Assembly (NCBI RefSeq): GCF_005281475.1 | Contig: NZ_CP040106.1 | Span: forward strand, 1,369,501 to 1,433,500 | Reading direction: 5' to 3' | Source of the DNA: Echinicola rosea | Lineage (GTDB): Bacteria; Bacteroidota; Bacteroidia; Cytophagales; Cyclobacteriaceae | Length of the DNA: 64,000 bases | In this document: one piece after another, positions 32,475 through 41,818 of the stretch | Layout: every line of letters begins with the position of its first letter | How positions within the stretch are numbered: position 1 is the first letter of the stretch | The notes under the pieces: model-generated | Database searches by the model: none | Seen by the model: the letters and a program-made list of their open reading frames with translations, nothing else | What the model was told of the DNA's origin: nothing | Program-made: the position numbers and the translations under genes

Positions 32475-33050
32475 TTAATCCATTCCCAAGAAGTCCACTT
32501 CAAAGACCAAAATAGAATTGGCGGGAATAACTCCAACTTCCTGATCTCTATACATTAAAGGAGATGGAATGACAAAAATGGCTTTGGATCCACTTCTTAT
32601 TGGCTTAAATCCAAAATGAAATCCTGCTTTTGGAGATACATTTGGATTAGGATTAGCTGGATTCAATTGAAAAAGTTCAAAACTTAGAGGCCTATAGGTA
32701 TCCCCATCTTCATGTAGATCATTTTCAACAGCTATTGATTCAATATTCGTATCAAATACTTCTCCATCCATAAACTTACCGACATAATTGGTATAAATGA
32801 CGTCACCGTAATTTGGCTTAGATGCATCTCCTTCTTCCTGCACAATGATCACAGTGCCACTTGGGTCATGGATGCGGTAAAGGCTGTCGATCTGGGCAGT
32901 GTCCAAGTAGGCGGCGATCTTGAGGCTATCGGTTTCCATATTGCCTTCAAAATCATACTGTGGGCCAAAATCATATGGATTGTTCGGTTCACATGAAAAG
33001 GCAACTATCCCTACTATCGCAGCCATCAGGCCTATCATTAACTTTTTCAT
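32475..33050 (-). CDS. FKBP-like lipoprotein 1 (degenerate active site)
   Basis: The 191-residue protein has a lipoprotein signal (MIGLMAAIVGIVAFSCEPN) and an FKBP-type fold: IYTNYVGKFMDGEVFDTNIES, then SGSKAIFVIPSPLMYRDQEVGVIPANSILVFEVDFL. The VIxGWxEGL segment with the conserved Trp of active FKBPs is replaced by an Asn/Pro-rich stretch, and AYG is MYR, so prolyl isomerase activity is doubtful. It is the last of three tandem FKBP genes on the minus strand, 1 bp after its neighbour. It is probably an exported folding helper attached to a membrane. Confidence 0.85.
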   Translation of the reverse strand: MKKLMIGLMAAIVGIVAFSCEPNNPYDFGPQYDFEGNMETDSLKIAAYLDTAQIDSLYRIHDPSGTVIIVQEEGDASKPNYGDVIYTNYVGKFMDGEVFDTNIESIAVENDLHEDGDTYRPLSFELFQLNPANPNPNVSPKAGFHFGFKPIRSGSKAIFVIPSPLMYRDQEVGVIPANSILVFEVDFLGMD

Positions 33051-33051
33051 A

Positions 33052-33612
33052 TCACTCTTCGGTCGTTATTTCTTCTTCGTTTTTGATGACGTCCTTGATT
33101 TCCAGGTCAAACATCAACACGGAATTTGCTGGAATCCTGCCCGAAACTGCCCGGTTGCCAAACCCCCATGCAGACGGCATGATGACTCGCGCTCGGTCGC
33201 CTTTTTCCATTTCTAATAGCGCATAAATAAACCCCTTCAAATATTCTTGGTTATAAACTTCCAATGGGGCGTAATTTCTTTCGGAGGAGAACATGCCATT
33301 TTCCCGCGCTACTGCCTCGATATTGGTATCGAATACCGATTCATCCAGCAATCTCCCCACATAATTTACTTTTAAGGTATCTGCACCAGTAGTTTTTACT
33401 CCAGAATAGGAGAGCGAATCCCAAAGCATCACGATACCTGAACTTGAATCCTGCTCCTGCTTAATGTACTGGTAGTCCGTAGTGGTCAGGTACTCTTCGA
33501 TCTTCTTGAGATCGTTTTGGAAAATTTCCTGCGGGCTTTCCTGATCCTCGATGCAGGACACAAACAGCCCTGCTAGGAGGGCTGTCAGTAAAATATGATT
33601 TAGAAATTTCAT
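33052..33612 (-). CDS. FKBP-like lipoprotein 2
   Basis: The 186-residue protein has lipobox LFVSC in the signal MKFLNHILLTALLAGLFVSC and a C-terminal FKBP domain: VNYVGRLLDESVFDTNIEAVARENG, then LKGFIYALLEMEKGDRARVIMPSAWGFGNRAVSGRIPANSVLMFDLEI. It lacks the Gly-Trp of the VIPGW motif (LKGF instead), so activity may be reduced. It shares with its two neighbours an insert after FDTN (about 20 residues with ARENG and Tyr-x-Pro). The three genes are spaced by 1 and 4 bp, one operon. Confidence 0.87.
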   Translation of the reverse strand: MKFLNHILLTALLAGLFVSCIEDQESPQEIFQNDLKKIEEYLTTTDYQYIKQEQDSSSGIVMLWDSLSYSGVKTTGADTLKVNYVGRLLDESVFDTNIEAVARENGMFSSERNYAPLEVYNQEYLKGFIYALLEMEKGDRARVIMPSAWGFGNRAVSGRIPANSVLMFDLEIKDVIKNEEEITTEE

Positions 33613-33616
33613 GCTA

Positions 33617-34564
33617 TTATTTCTGCACGTCCATTACTTCTACGTCAAATACCAAGATAGAGTTTGGCTTGATTACCTCGCCTGCTTGTCTTGGGCCGTA
33701 TGCTAGGGTAGAAGGGATTAGGAACTTGGCTTTACTTCCGCCTTTAAGCAGCTGCAGCCCTTCATCCCATCCAGGGATCACACGGCCTTTTCCTACCATC
33801 ACCTCAAAAGGCTCATAAGGTCTTCCTTCGTTAAAGATGTCATTCTCCTTGGCCACGTCTTCCAAACTGGTGTCGAAGATCGTCCCACCTTCCAGTACAT
33901 AGCCGGTGTAGTTTACCACAGCGGTATTGCCTTCTTCTACCACTTCACCATTACCTTCTTCCTCGATGACATAAAACAATCCGGATTCAGTTTTGGTGGC
34001 GTTGATATTGTTCTCGGCCATATAATCCTGGATTTTCTTAATGTCTTCTGCCAGCTGGGCTTCGGCTTCTTTTTCCATTTTGGCACGCTGCTTCTCCTGT
34101 ACCTTGGTCATGAACTCCTGCATCTCCGACTCATCCAGGATGTCCGTAACACCGATGTTTAGGGTCACCTTCTCTTCAGCAGTCAAAAATGGAGGGGTGT
34201 TCATCTCGCCAAAGATGTCCTTGGCGGCAGCACTGAATTGGATGCTGTCTCCTTTGCGAAGGCCGTTGAAAATCTCATCAATTCCCGGTCTTACCTTAGT
34301 GGTGTCGTAGTTTTTGACGCTGTCATTGTGCATCATATAAGCAGGAGCACCGTTTTCGATACTGGAGATAAAGATGGAGTCCTTGCTGTTTTTGGCTGTA
34401 AATTCATAAATGACGAACTGGCCGTTTTCGGGTTTTTCACTACCTTCTTCGATGTAGGTATATTCCGTGCCATCTTCGGTAGTTTTGGTCTTTTGACAAG
34501 AGACTACTCCCAAGCATGTTGCCACCATACCGGCTGACAACATCAAACTTTTAATGTTTTTCAT
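33617..34564 (-). CDS. FKBP-type peptidyl-prolyl isomerase lipoprotein with two FKBP-like domains
   Basis: The 315-residue protein has a lipobox (CLGVVSCQKT). The first half (about residues 30-145) looks like a degenerate FKBP domain. A charged helix follows (KVQEKQRAKMEKEAEAQLAED), then a canonical FKBP domain: AVVNYTGYVLEGGTIFDTS, GKGRVIPGWDEGLQLLKGGSKAKFLIPSTLAYGPRQAGEVIKPNSILVFDVEV. All key FKBP residues, including Trp in PGWDEG, are present, so it should isomerise Xaa-Pro bonds of exported proteins. Its start overlaps the end of nrnA by 14 bp. Confidence 0.93.
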   Translation of the reverse strand: MKNIKSLMLSAGMVATCLGVVSCQKTKTTEDGTEYTYIEEGSEKPENGQFVIYEFTAKNSKDSIFISSIENGAPAYMMHNDSVKNYDTTKVRPGIDEIFNGLRKGDSIQFSAAAKDIFGEMNTPPFLTAEEKVTLNIGVTDILDESEMQEFMTKVQEKQRAKMEKEAEAQLAEDIKKIQDYMAENNINATKTESGLFYVIEEEGNGEVVEEGNTAVVNYTGYVLEGGTIFDTSLEDVAKENDIFNEGRPYEPFEVMVGKGRVIPGWDEGLQLLKGGSKAKFLIPSTLAYGPRQAGEVIKPNSILVFDVEVMDVQK

Positions 34565-35591
34565 TGACTAATTCTAGTTGATTTAATAATCGATCTTGAT
34601 TTTCTTTAATTAATTTTTCGAATCGTTCGATGGTGTCTTTCAGGGAGTCCATGGACTTGCCCCCTGCGGCATTTCGGTGTCCGCCACCATCAAAGTATTT
34701 GGCAGCAAACTTATTCACCGCGACGTTTTCGATGGATCGGAATGAGATTTTCACCCCGTCTTTTCGCTCGGTAAACATAGCAGCGATTTTGATGCCGTCC
34801 AAGGAAAGTGCATAATTCACGAGGCCTTCTGTATCACCCGTCTGCGAATCGTATTTTTTTAGGTCGCGCTTGCTGATCCAAAAGTAGGCCGTATGGAGAT
34901 CGGTGTGGATGACAAGCCGCCTTGTCAGCGCAAAGCCAATAAACTTCAACCGATTGACCGAATTGGTGTCGTATATCAACCGGGAGATTTTGGAATTGTC
35001 TGCGCCCAGGCCTATCAGCTCTGCCGTGACCATGTGGACGTGCTTCGTGGTATTGGGATGCTTGAAGCCTCCCGTGTCCGTCATGATCCCAGAATAGAGG
35101 CAGTCGGCAATATCACTGTCGATAAGGTCCTTTTCGTCCATCTTCACGATCAGGTCATATACCAACTCACAGGTAGCGGCCGCATCGGTACTCCAATACC
35201 TGAAATCGGCAAAATCCTCCGGATCTTGGTGATGGTCTATGTTGACCTTGGTGGCATCGGCTTTTTTGACAAGTGCTCCCAGTTCGTTTATCCTGCTGAG
35301 GCAGGAAAAGTCCAGGCATATAATCATATCAGCAGCATTGATCAGCCCTATGGCTTGTTGCTGACAGTCTTCTTTCTCAAAGTTCACCACATCATCGTTA
35401 CCTTTCATCCAGTAAAGGAAAGAAGGATAATCCGATGGGGTGATCACCGTTACCTCATGTCCTTTCTTCTTTAGGTAGTTTGACATTCCCAAGGAAGACC
35501 CCAAAGCATCGGCATCAGGCTTGTGGTGTGTGGTAATGACGATTTTCTTTGGCGAAGACAGTAGTTTTTTAAATGACTCAAAATCTAGCAT
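34551..35591 (-). CDS. DHH/DHHA1 phosphoesterase (NrnA-like nanoRNase / pAp phosphatase)
   Basis: The 346-residue protein has the DHH family motifs THHKPDADALGS (21-32), CLDF at about 92-95 and NIDHHQDP at 117-124, then TDTGGF and the DHHA1 motif GGGHRNAAGG near the C-terminus. These bind two Mn ions. NrnA enzymes degrade short RNA oligomers and dephosphorylate pAp, the by-product of PAPS use. It is the first gene of a run with three FKBP lipoproteins, and its end overlaps the first of these by 14 bp; the functional link is not obvious. Confidence 0.93.
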   Translation of the reverse strand: MLDFESFKKLLSSPKKIVITTHHKPDADALGSSLGMSNYLKKKGHEVTVITPSDYPSFLYWMKGNDDVVNFEKEDCQQQAIGLINAADMIICLDFSCLSRINELGALVKKADATKVNIDHHQDPEDFADFRYWSTDAAATCELVYDLIVKMDEKDLIDSDIADCLYSGIMTDTGGFKHPNTTKHVHMVTAELIGLGADNSKISRLIYDTNSVNRLKFIGFALTRRLVIHTDLHTAYFWISKRDLKKYDSQTGDTEGLVNYALSLDGIKIAAMFTERKDGVKISFRSIENVAVNKFAAKYFDGGGHRNAAGGKSMDSLKDTIERFEKLIKENQDRLLNQLELVNEKH

Positions 35592-35785
35592 CTACAATAT
35601 TTTAGTAGCACTTTTTACAGTACACAAGACGCAAAGGTCTATATAATTTTTGAAAATTCCCAAATTTATATAAGCGTCTTATAATGAACAAGATAACCTA
35701 CAAATAACTCCAAACATTCTGAGTTTCCAGTAAAAACGCTAATTTTGCTGCCAAATATAAACCTTCATTTTCAAAACTAAACAAA

Positions 35786-36208
35786 ATGGCAAGTAACAGA
35801 ACGTTCACCATGATCAAGCCAGATGCTTTTGCAGAAGGCAATTCAGGTGCTATCCTAAAAATGATCGAAGCAGCAGGATTTAAGATTGTAGCCATCAAAG
35901 CTACACAACTTACCGCTGAGCTTGCAGGTAAATTCTATGCCGTGCACAAGGAGCGCCCTTTTTATAATGACCTCTGCAATTACATGTCCTCTGGACCGAT
36001 CATCGCTGCCATACTCGAAAAAGATAATGCCGTAGCAGACTTTAGAGCTCTGATCGGAGCTACCAATCCCGCTGAAGCGGCTGAAGGCACTATCCGTAAG
36101 CTGTTTGCCAAGTCCATCGAGGCCAATGCAGTGCATGGATCTGATTCGGACGAAAATGCTCAAATCGAAGGAAGCTTTTTCTTTAGTCAACTAGAGCACG
36201 TTAAATAA
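35786..36208 (+). CDS. ndk: Nucleoside diphosphate kinase
   Basis: The 140-residue protein matches Ndk in length and motifs: TMIKPDAF (8-15) with the conserved Lys, and NAVHGSDS (114-121) with the phosphorylated His117. It passes the gamma phosphate of ATP to other NDPs in the cytosol. The gene is divergent from nrnA across 194 bp and stands alone. Confidence 0.97.
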   Translation: MASNRTFTMIKPDAFAEGNSGAILKMIEAAGFKIVAIKATQLTAELAGKFYAVHKERPFYNDLCNYMSSGPIIAAILEKDNAVADFRALIGATNPAEAAEGTIRKLFAKSIEANAVHGSDSDENAQIEGSFFFSQLEHVK

Positions 36209-36318
36209 AGGATCAAAGCCCTTTTTTGTGGAATGACTTCACCACAAGGAATTCTCAAATGCCTTTCTCAACAGCCTGCATGTAAAATGTAGAGCTAGTG
36301 CGGGCTACAGATAATAAA

Positions 36319-36367
36319 GATCAACACCGGTAGGATGCTATGACCATGATTCCTATCGGTGTTGATC
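36319..36367. repeat. Long imperfect palindrome downstream of ndk
   Basis: Arms GATCAACACCGGTAGGA and TCCTATCGGTGTTGATC pair at 16 of 17 positions around a 15-nt loop. No T-run follows, so it is not a classical terminator. It could be an RNA stem, a binding site or a remnant of an inserted repeat. Apart from it and the terminator at 36655, the gene-free stretch 36209-36712 shows nothing clear. Confidence 0.6.
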
Positions 36368-36654
36368 ATGTCTATCTATCGGCGGAATTAAGGATGGTAA
36401 TATAAATATATAGCGATCGAAATGTGCCTGCACACAACTTTTTGCCTTGATCGCACAAATGGATCAGACAATGTTTCTGGGGGCGATAAAGTCCTTTATT
36501 TATTGAGATAAGGTTCTGAGGCAAAAACCAATTAATAATCTCTCTCTGTGTAGGTTACAACACGCTCTTGGAGCCTTTGTGGCAATTTTTTAGAAAACCG
36601 GTAGTCCCCAACTTTACCGCTTGATCCCTAACGTTTACGCTTGGCTGGTACATA

Positions 36655-36692
36655 AAAGAAAAAAGCCCTTCCCAGTGTTGACCAGAAAGGGC
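36655..36692 (-). terminator. Terminator of the ECF sigma operon
   Basis: A stem GCCCTTCC / GAAAGGGC is followed on the minus strand by a run of T (plus-strand AAAAAA at 36659-36664). It lies 21 bp after the stop of the small partner gene. Confidence 0.7.
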
Positions 36693-36712
36693 ATATGTAA
36701 AGCATCTCGAAA

Positions 36713-36949
36713 TTAAACTCTTTCAAGGCCAGAAGACCTGGCTTTCTTTTTTATCGCTTTTACGGTCTTTTCCGAGGGTTCCATGACCATCTCATTGAGC
36801 CGACCAAGCATGTCCAGCGTATCCAGATACTCCTGCATTAAGCATTCATTCTGCTGCAAAAGCTGCTCGAAGGCAATGCTTTCCAATTCGCTCATTTCCT
36901 GATAGACATATCGTATCAGTTGTTCATTTGGGGTAAAATATTTTGTCAT
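36713..36949 (-). CDS. Small protein paired with the ECF sigma factor (possible anti-sigma or modulator)
   Basis: With start MTKYFTPNEQLIRYVYQEMSE the protein has 78 residues; a start three codons earlier is also open. It is helical and acidic in the first two thirds and basic at the end, with no membrane helix. The N-terminal pattern NEQLIRYVYQEMSELESIAFEQLL resembles the start of zinc-finger anti-sigma proteins but without the HxxxCxxC ligands. Its start lies inside the end of the sigma gene (26-bp overlap), which implies coupled translation. A role in controlling the sigma factor is inferred from this. Confidence 0.7.
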   Translation of the reverse strand: MTKYFTPNEQLIRYVYQEMSELESIAFEQLLQQNECLMQEYLDTLDMLGRLNEMVMEPSEKTVKAIKKKARSSGLERV

Positions 36950-37526
36950 AGGCAACATTTATTTGTTTCAACTTTTTCCGCATGTTGATAAGTGCGTACC
37001 GCATTCTTCCAAGTGCCGTATTGATGCTTACACCCGTCTGGTCAGCAATTTCCTGAAAACTCAAATCCATATAATGACGCATGATCAATACCTGTTTTTG
37101 GCTTTCAGGTAGTTCATCGATGAGATCCCTTACCAGGGCATGCGTTTCGTCTTTGACCTTCTGGTCCTCGACATTGGAATCAGCGAATTTAAGTGTATTG
37201 AACAGATTCGAACCGTCTTCCATCATGATAAATGGATAGCGCTTCATTTTTCTGAAATAATCTACCGCTAGGTTGTGCGCAATCCGCATCAACCAAGGCT
37301 GAAATTTCCCTTCTTCGTTATATCGGTCAGAGTTAAGGGTCTGTATTACTTTCACAAACACGTCTTGCAGTAAGTCCTCTGCTAAACCCTGATCTTTTAC
37401 TATCATATAAATCGTCGTGAACACACGGGATTTATATTTATCTACCAACACTTCGAAAGCAGCTTCACTCCCATTTCTATACTGAGCGATCAATTCACTG
37501 TCTTTCGGTCTTAACCTTTTACTCAT
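36924..37526 (-). CDS. ECF-type RNA polymerase sigma factor
   Basis: The 200-residue protein has sigma region 2 (YKSRVFTTIYMIVKDQGLAEDLLQDVFVKVIQTL, then WLMRIAHNLAVDYFRKMKR) and region 4 (LPESQKQVLIMRHYMDLSFQEIADQTGVSINTALGRMRYALINMRKKL). It lacks regions 1 and 3, as usual for group 4 sigma factors. It would direct RNA polymerase to a small regulon. No FecR-type anti-sigma or SusC is adjacent; instead a 78-aa overlapping gene follows. A TAnnTTTG promoter lies about 77 bp upstream. Confidence 0.92.
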   Translation of the reverse strand: MSKRLRPKDSELIAQYRNGSEAAFEVLVDKYKSRVFTTIYMIVKDQGLAEDLLQDVFVKVIQTLNSDRYNEEGKFQPWLMRIAHNLAVDYFRKMKRYPFIMMEDGSNLFNTLKFADSNVEDQKVKDETHALVRDLIDELPESQKQVLIMRHYMDLSFQEIADQTGVSINTALGRMRYALINMRKKLKQINVAYDKIFYPK

Positions 37527-37602
37527 AAATTCTGACGTTTAAATAACGTAGAAGTCTATTTCATATTGCGGGATTTAGGGTTGAAACAAATTCTGTTAAA
37601 GC

Positions 37603-37633
37603 CAAATGTATATATTTGAAATACACAATGCAA
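37603..37633 (-). promoter_or_regulatory. Promoter of the ECF sigma gene
   Basis: On the minus strand TACATTTG (37603-37610) fits TAnnTTTG, with TTG at 37631-37633 as -33 and a 20-bp spacer. The 404-bp gap 37527-37930 is AT-rich and holds the start regions of two divergent genes; nothing else was recognised. Confidence 0.5.
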
Positions 37634-37930
37634 TGAAACAACTGATTTTTTTGTTTAATTTATAGGTGACATTGACCTGTTATCAAAATATAAATTCGAT
37701 TAGGTTGTTTTAACAAAATTATCGATTGATTTGATTTTTGGCAAAAATAATCTTAATGCAAGTCAATTTTTGTACCAAAATATACGAATCATGAGCTCTA
37801 CATGGACGCATGATAAAAAATCTTTTTATAGTAATAAAATTTGACAATTTTCGTAATAACCGTGGCTCGCTTATTGTGGAGTTGCTTGTGTTTATGTGGA
37901 AATTTTCAACAACCTAAAAATTAATTCTAC

Positions 37931-38566
37931 ATGTATCGATTTATCCTGAAGTTTTTGGTTTTTTCACTCCTCTCTACGGCTGTGATCTCGTGTAATTTTA
38001 GCCATCCTGAATCCTCAAAATCCATTGAGCTTATTGGGCACAGCAAAATCACCCTGGAGGAAGTACAGCCCTGCATCAATGTAAGCTTTAACGGTAGCCT
38101 GGAACAGAAAAAAGCGCTGGAGGAGTTGATGGAAGGTGAGGAAATGCAAAAGTACAAAGTGGAGAAAACTAGTGAAAGCTTCTATAAAGATGGAATGTAT
38201 GATAATAAGTCAAGCTCGGGTGAGTTTACCTACGGTCAGAATTATATCGTAGTGCTCAAAGGTGAGTCGGACAAATCCCTGATCAGTGACCTGCTTTCAA
38301 AAAAGGATATCCCCGCCAATATCAATAGCAACGGCTATTACTTGGCACCAGCGACCAACAAAAGCCTTCAAGACTTGAGCTTCCAACGGTCTTTGGCCAA
38401 TGCCCAAGACCGAATAGCAGCTTATGCGGATTCATTGGACTTGGATTTTGAGATTATGGGGGTAGAAGAAATTGATGATTACCAGCTCTATCCTGTTGAT
38501 GGCATTGTTTACAACAAAGAGTTGTCCAAAAAGGTGAAAGTTAAGGCCCGTTTGATGAAGGATTGA
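37931..38566 (+). CDS. Lipoprotein, possibly SIMPL (DUF541)-like
   Basis: The 211-residue protein has a lipoprotein signal with lipobox VISC at about residues 18-21 ([15 protein letters not shown]). The second half, [34 protein letters not shown], resembles the helix-strand pattern of SIMPL/DUF541 domains, where a helix full of Ala and Leu precedes a short strand. The match is weak. It is exported and lipid-anchored; no function is assigned. It stands 79 bp before uvrA on the same strand, but uvrA has its own promoter box. Confidence 0.6.
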   Translation: MYRFILKFLVFSLLSTAVISCNFSHPESSKSIELIGHSKITLEEVQPCINVSFNGSLEQKKALEELMEGEEMQKYKVEKTSESFYKDGMYDNKSSSGEFTYGQNYIVVLKGESDKSLISDLLSKKDIPANINSNGYYLAPATNKSLQDLSFQRSLANAQDRIAAYADSLDLDFEIMGVEEIDDYQLYPVDGIVYNKELSKKVKVKARLMKD

Positions 38567-38631
38567 GCCAAGAGGGAACTTTTCCGGTAAATTCAGCTTT
38601 AAACAAATTACCAATTCACAGGTTGACTTGG

Positions 38632-38639
38632 TATCTTTG
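38632..38639 (+). promoter_or_regulatory. Bacteroidota -7 box in front of uvrA
   Basis: TATCTTTG matches TAnnTTTG exactly, 6 bp before the uvrA start codon, which would give a near-leaderless transcript. A TTG -33 box is not evident. Confidence 0.4.
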
Positions 38640-38645
38640 TAAGCT

Positions 38646-41462
38646 ATGAATGAGACAACAGCCTTGAATCCATCATCGATAGAGAATTTAGACCCCAAAT
38701 CAAATATCATCATCAAAAACGCTCGGGTAAACAACCTGAAGAACCTGAGTGTGGCCATCCCCCGAAACAAGCTGGTGGTCGTAACAGGACTTTCAGGTTC
38801 TGGCAAGTCCAGTTTGGCCTTTGATACGTTATTTGCGGAGGGACAGCGGATGTATGTGGAGAGCCTGAGTTCGTATGCCCGTCAATTTTTGGGAAGAATG
38901 GAAAAACCGGATGTGGAATACATCAAGGGGGTTTCTCCCGCCATTGCCATTCAGCAAAAAGTGACCACCAAAAATCCCAGATCTACGGTAGGGACCACCA
39001 CGGAGATCTATGATTATCTTAAACTTCTTTTTAGCCGTATCGGTCGTACCATATCACCGGTCAGCGGGGAGGAAGTAAAGCACCATACGGTCACAGATGT
39101 GGTGGATTTTATCCATCGTTTTGATGAGGACGAAAAAGTAATGATCAGTTGCCCTTTACAGGCAAATGCGTCCCGGAGCATGGAGAAGGAGCTGGAAATC
39201 CTGCTTCAAAAGGGATTTACACGGGTTATCATCGAAGGAGAGGTATTTTATGTAGAGGACCTGCTGGAGGAGCAGGAGATTCCAAAAGGAGACATTGAAA
39301 TCCTGATCGATAGGGCGGTGGTCAGAAAGGAGGACGAGGATAACCATTTTCGTATTGCAGATAGTGTGCAGACGGCATTTTATGAGGGACATGGGGACTG
39401 TTATGTGGTAATTCCCGGTAAGGAATCGAAGAAATTCAGTGACCGTTTTGAGCTGGATGGAATGTCCTTCGAGCTTCCATCGGTAAATTTCTTCAGCTTT
39501 AACAATCCCTACGGAGCCTGTAAGACCTGCGAGGGTTTTGGTTCGGTGCTGGGCATAGATCCTGATTTGGTGATTCCTGACAAGTCGCTCTCCATTTACG
39601 AAGGCGCCATTGCGCCGTGGCGGGGAGAGACCACCAAAAAATGGGCCGCTCCACTGATCAAAAACGGCATTCACTTTGACTTTCCCATCCACAGGCCATA
39701 TGAAGAGCTGGATGAGGAGCATAAGGAATTGATCTGGAAGGGCAATAGCCATTTTAAAGGCCTCAATGCTTTTTTTGAGCACTTGCAAAGTAAAACGCAT
39801 AAAATCCAATATAGGGTGATGCTTTCGCGCTTCCGCGGGAGGACCACATGTCCGGACTGTAAGGGCACCAGGCTTCGAAAAGATGCTGCCTATGTCAAAG
39901 TCAACGGGCATTCCATCACGGACATTGTGCTCATGCCGATCGATCGTGCACTGGAATTTTTCCAAACGATCCAGCTTACTGAAGCAGAAACAAAAACAGC
40001 CAACCGACTGCTCAAGGAAATATTGAACCGGTTGGAGTATATCGATAAAGTTGGTCTGGGCTATTTGACGCTAAATCGCCTTACCTCAAGCCTCTCGGGT
40101 GGAGAATACCAGCGGATCAAGCTGGCCACATCCTTGGGAAGTGCCTTGGTAGGCTCGATGTATATTCTGGATGAGCCAAGCATTGGGCTGCACCCCCGGG
40201 ATACCGATCGGCTGATATCAGTGCTCAATTCCCTTCGGGACATGGGCAATACGGTGATTGTGGTGGAGCACGAGGAAAAGATCATGAAAGCCGCCGATGA
40301 GATTGTGGACATCGGGCCGGATGCGGGCGTTAATGGTGGGCAACTGGTGTTTCAAGGTAATTTGGAAGACTTGATTTCCCATGGAGAGACCTATACCGCA
40401 AAATACCTAAAAGGGGTAGAAAAAATAGATATTAAGCAGGGAAACAGAAAGTGGAAAGATAAAATCCTGATCAATGGTGCCCGGGAAAACAACCTGAAAA
40501 ACATCAATGTGCAGATTCCGCTGCATACGCTCACGGTGATCACCGGAGTCAGTGGCTCTGGCAAATCCACTTTGATCAAGAAAGTCCTTTATCCGGCATT
40601 GGGTAAAATGCTGGGTACGGTCATTGATGAAACGGGGAAATTTGATCATCTGGGCGGAGACTATAAGTCCATTAGTCAAGTGGAATTTGTGGATCAAAAC
40701 CCCATCGGAAAGTCCTCCCGGTCCAATCCCGTCACCTATGTGAAGGCCTATGATGCCATTAGGAGCTTGTTTGCTGAACGCCCCACCTCAAAGCAGCGCG
40801 GTTACAAGCCAGCTTATTTCAGTTTCAATGTGGATGGAGGGCGCTGTGAAGCCTGCCAAGGTGAGGGTACACAGAAGATAGAGATGCAGTTCATGGCGGA
40901 CATCTTCCTTACGTGTGAATCCTGTAAGGGAAAGCGATTCAAGAATGAAATCCTAGATGTAACTTATAAGGACAAGAATATCGCCGACGTCCTCGAAATG
41001 ACCATTGACGAGGCCATGGAGTTTTTTGAGGGCAAGAATGCAATCATATCACGTCTGCAGCCCCTGCAAGAAGTGGGCTTGGGATACATTGGCTTGGGGC
41101 AAAGCTCAAACACCCTCAGTGGTGGGGAGGCCCAACGGGTAAAACTGGCCTCTTTTCTCGGCAAGGGTGGAAACAAGGCAAAAGACCATGTGCTCTTTAT
41201 CTTTGACGAGCCCACGACCGGGCTACATTTCCATGACATCAAGAAGCTGCTGTATTCCATCAACGCTTTGATAGAGGAGGGACACTCTGTGATCATTATT
41301 GAGCACAACACCGAGGTCATCAAATCGGCCGATTGGGTGATTGATTTGGGACCAGAAGGCGGTGAGCGTGGAGGAAACGTGACCTTTGAAGGAACACCCG
41401 AAGCGCTGAGGGAAGTAGAGGATAATTATACCGCCAAGTACCTGAGAGAGTCGTTTTCTTAA
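38646..41462 (+). CDS. uvrA: Excinuclease ABC subunit A
   Basis: The 938-residue protein has the two ABC ATPase halves of UvrA: Walker [10 protein letters not shown] (48-56) and [12 protein letters not shown] signatures [12 protein letters not shown] and [12 protein letters not shown], and Walker [14 protein letters not shown] and [13 protein letters not shown]. Zinc modules are seen as [16 protein letters not shown] and [10 protein letters not shown]...CESCKGKR. The length is that of standard UvrA. It recognises bulky DNA lesions as a dimer and loads UvrB in nucleotide excision repair. The gene is alone; uvrB and uvrC are not in the window. Confidence 0.97.
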   Translation: MNETTALNPSSIENLDPKSNIIIKNARVNNLKNLSVAIPRNKLVVVTGLSGSGKSSLAFDTLFAEGQRMYVESLSSYARQFLGRMEKPDVEYIKGVSPAIAIQQKVTTKNPRSTVGTTTEIYDYLKLLFSRIGRTISPVSGEEVKHHTVTDVVDFIHRFDEDEKVMISCPLQANASRSMEKELEILLQKGFTRVIIEGEVFYVEDLLEEQEIPKGDIEILIDRAVVRKEDEDNHFRIADSVQTAFYEGHGDCYVVIPGKESKKFSDRFELDGMSFELPSVNFFSFNNPYGACKTCEGFGSVLGIDPDLVIPDKSLSIYEGAIAPWRGETTKKWAAPLIKNGIHFDFPIHRPYEELDEEHKELIWKGNSHFKGLNAFFEHLQSKTHKIQYRVMLSRFRGRTTCPDCKGTRLRKDAAYVKVNGHSITDIVLMPIDRALEFFQTIQLTEAETKTANRLLKEILNRLEYIDKVGLGYLTLNRLTSSLSGGEYQRIKLATSLGSALVGSMYILDEPSIGLHPRDTDRLISVLNSLRDMGNTVIVVEHEEKIMKAADEIVDIGPDAGVNGGQLVFQGNLEDLISHGETYTAKYLKGVEKIDIKQGNRKWKDKILINGARENNLKNINVQIPLHTLTVITGVSGSGKSTLIKKVLYPALGKMLGTVIDETGKFDHLGGDYKSISQVEFVDQNPIGKSSRSNPVTYVKAYDAIRSLFAERPTSKQRGYKPAYFSFNVDGGRCEACQGEGTQKIEMQFMADIFLTCESCKGKRFKNEILDVTYKDKNIADVLEMTIDEAMEFFEGKNAIISRLQPLQEVGLGYIGLGQSSNTLSGGEAQRVKLASFLGKGGNKAKDHVLFIFDEPTTGLHFHDIKKLLYSINALIEEGHSVIIIEHNTEVIKSADWVIDLGPEGGERGGNVTFEGTPEALREVEDNYTAKYLRESFS

Positions 41463-41540
41463 TGGAATATTAGCAGATAGTTATCATTCTATGTGAAAGA
41501 AACTTTTGCGATGACTTTTGGGTTGGAAAGCGTATAGCCG

Positions 41541-41708
41541 CTAGTGTCAATTCAGTGCTTAAATGTCGGTTAAGGCAGTAGTGGATTTTGGGCTAGAGCA
41601 AGGCGCAAAAAAACGCCCCTAGCGTAGCTAAGGAAATCGTTTTGTAACACAGCCATAGGCCAAAAGAGGCACCGGATTACACGTAGGTTTAGGGTTGCTT
41701 GACACTAG
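41541..41708. repeat. Inverted-repeat-bounded segment after uvrA
   Basis: CTAGTGTCAA (41541-41550) and TTGACACTAG (41699-41708) form a perfect 10-bp inverted repeat around about 150 bp without coding sequence. The interior includes GCGCAAAAAAACGCC and other palindromic words. It fills the middle of the 356-bp gap 41463-41818. It may be a small mobile or decayed element; no second copy is in the window and no target duplication was found. Confidence 0.4.
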
Positions 41709-41818
41709 ATGCCGGTGTCGGGCTAACTGGCTGTGGGCCATTATTCCCGGAAATGGAGGGCGCAGCATTATGCAAAATCAATTTATCATCAAGTTGACAA
41801 GATTTTTATTGAGCAAAA

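Noticed and set aside
39156..39965. 269-codon open frame antisense to uvrA
   Set aside because: uvrA is certain here, and the frame has no motif, promoter or conserved start.
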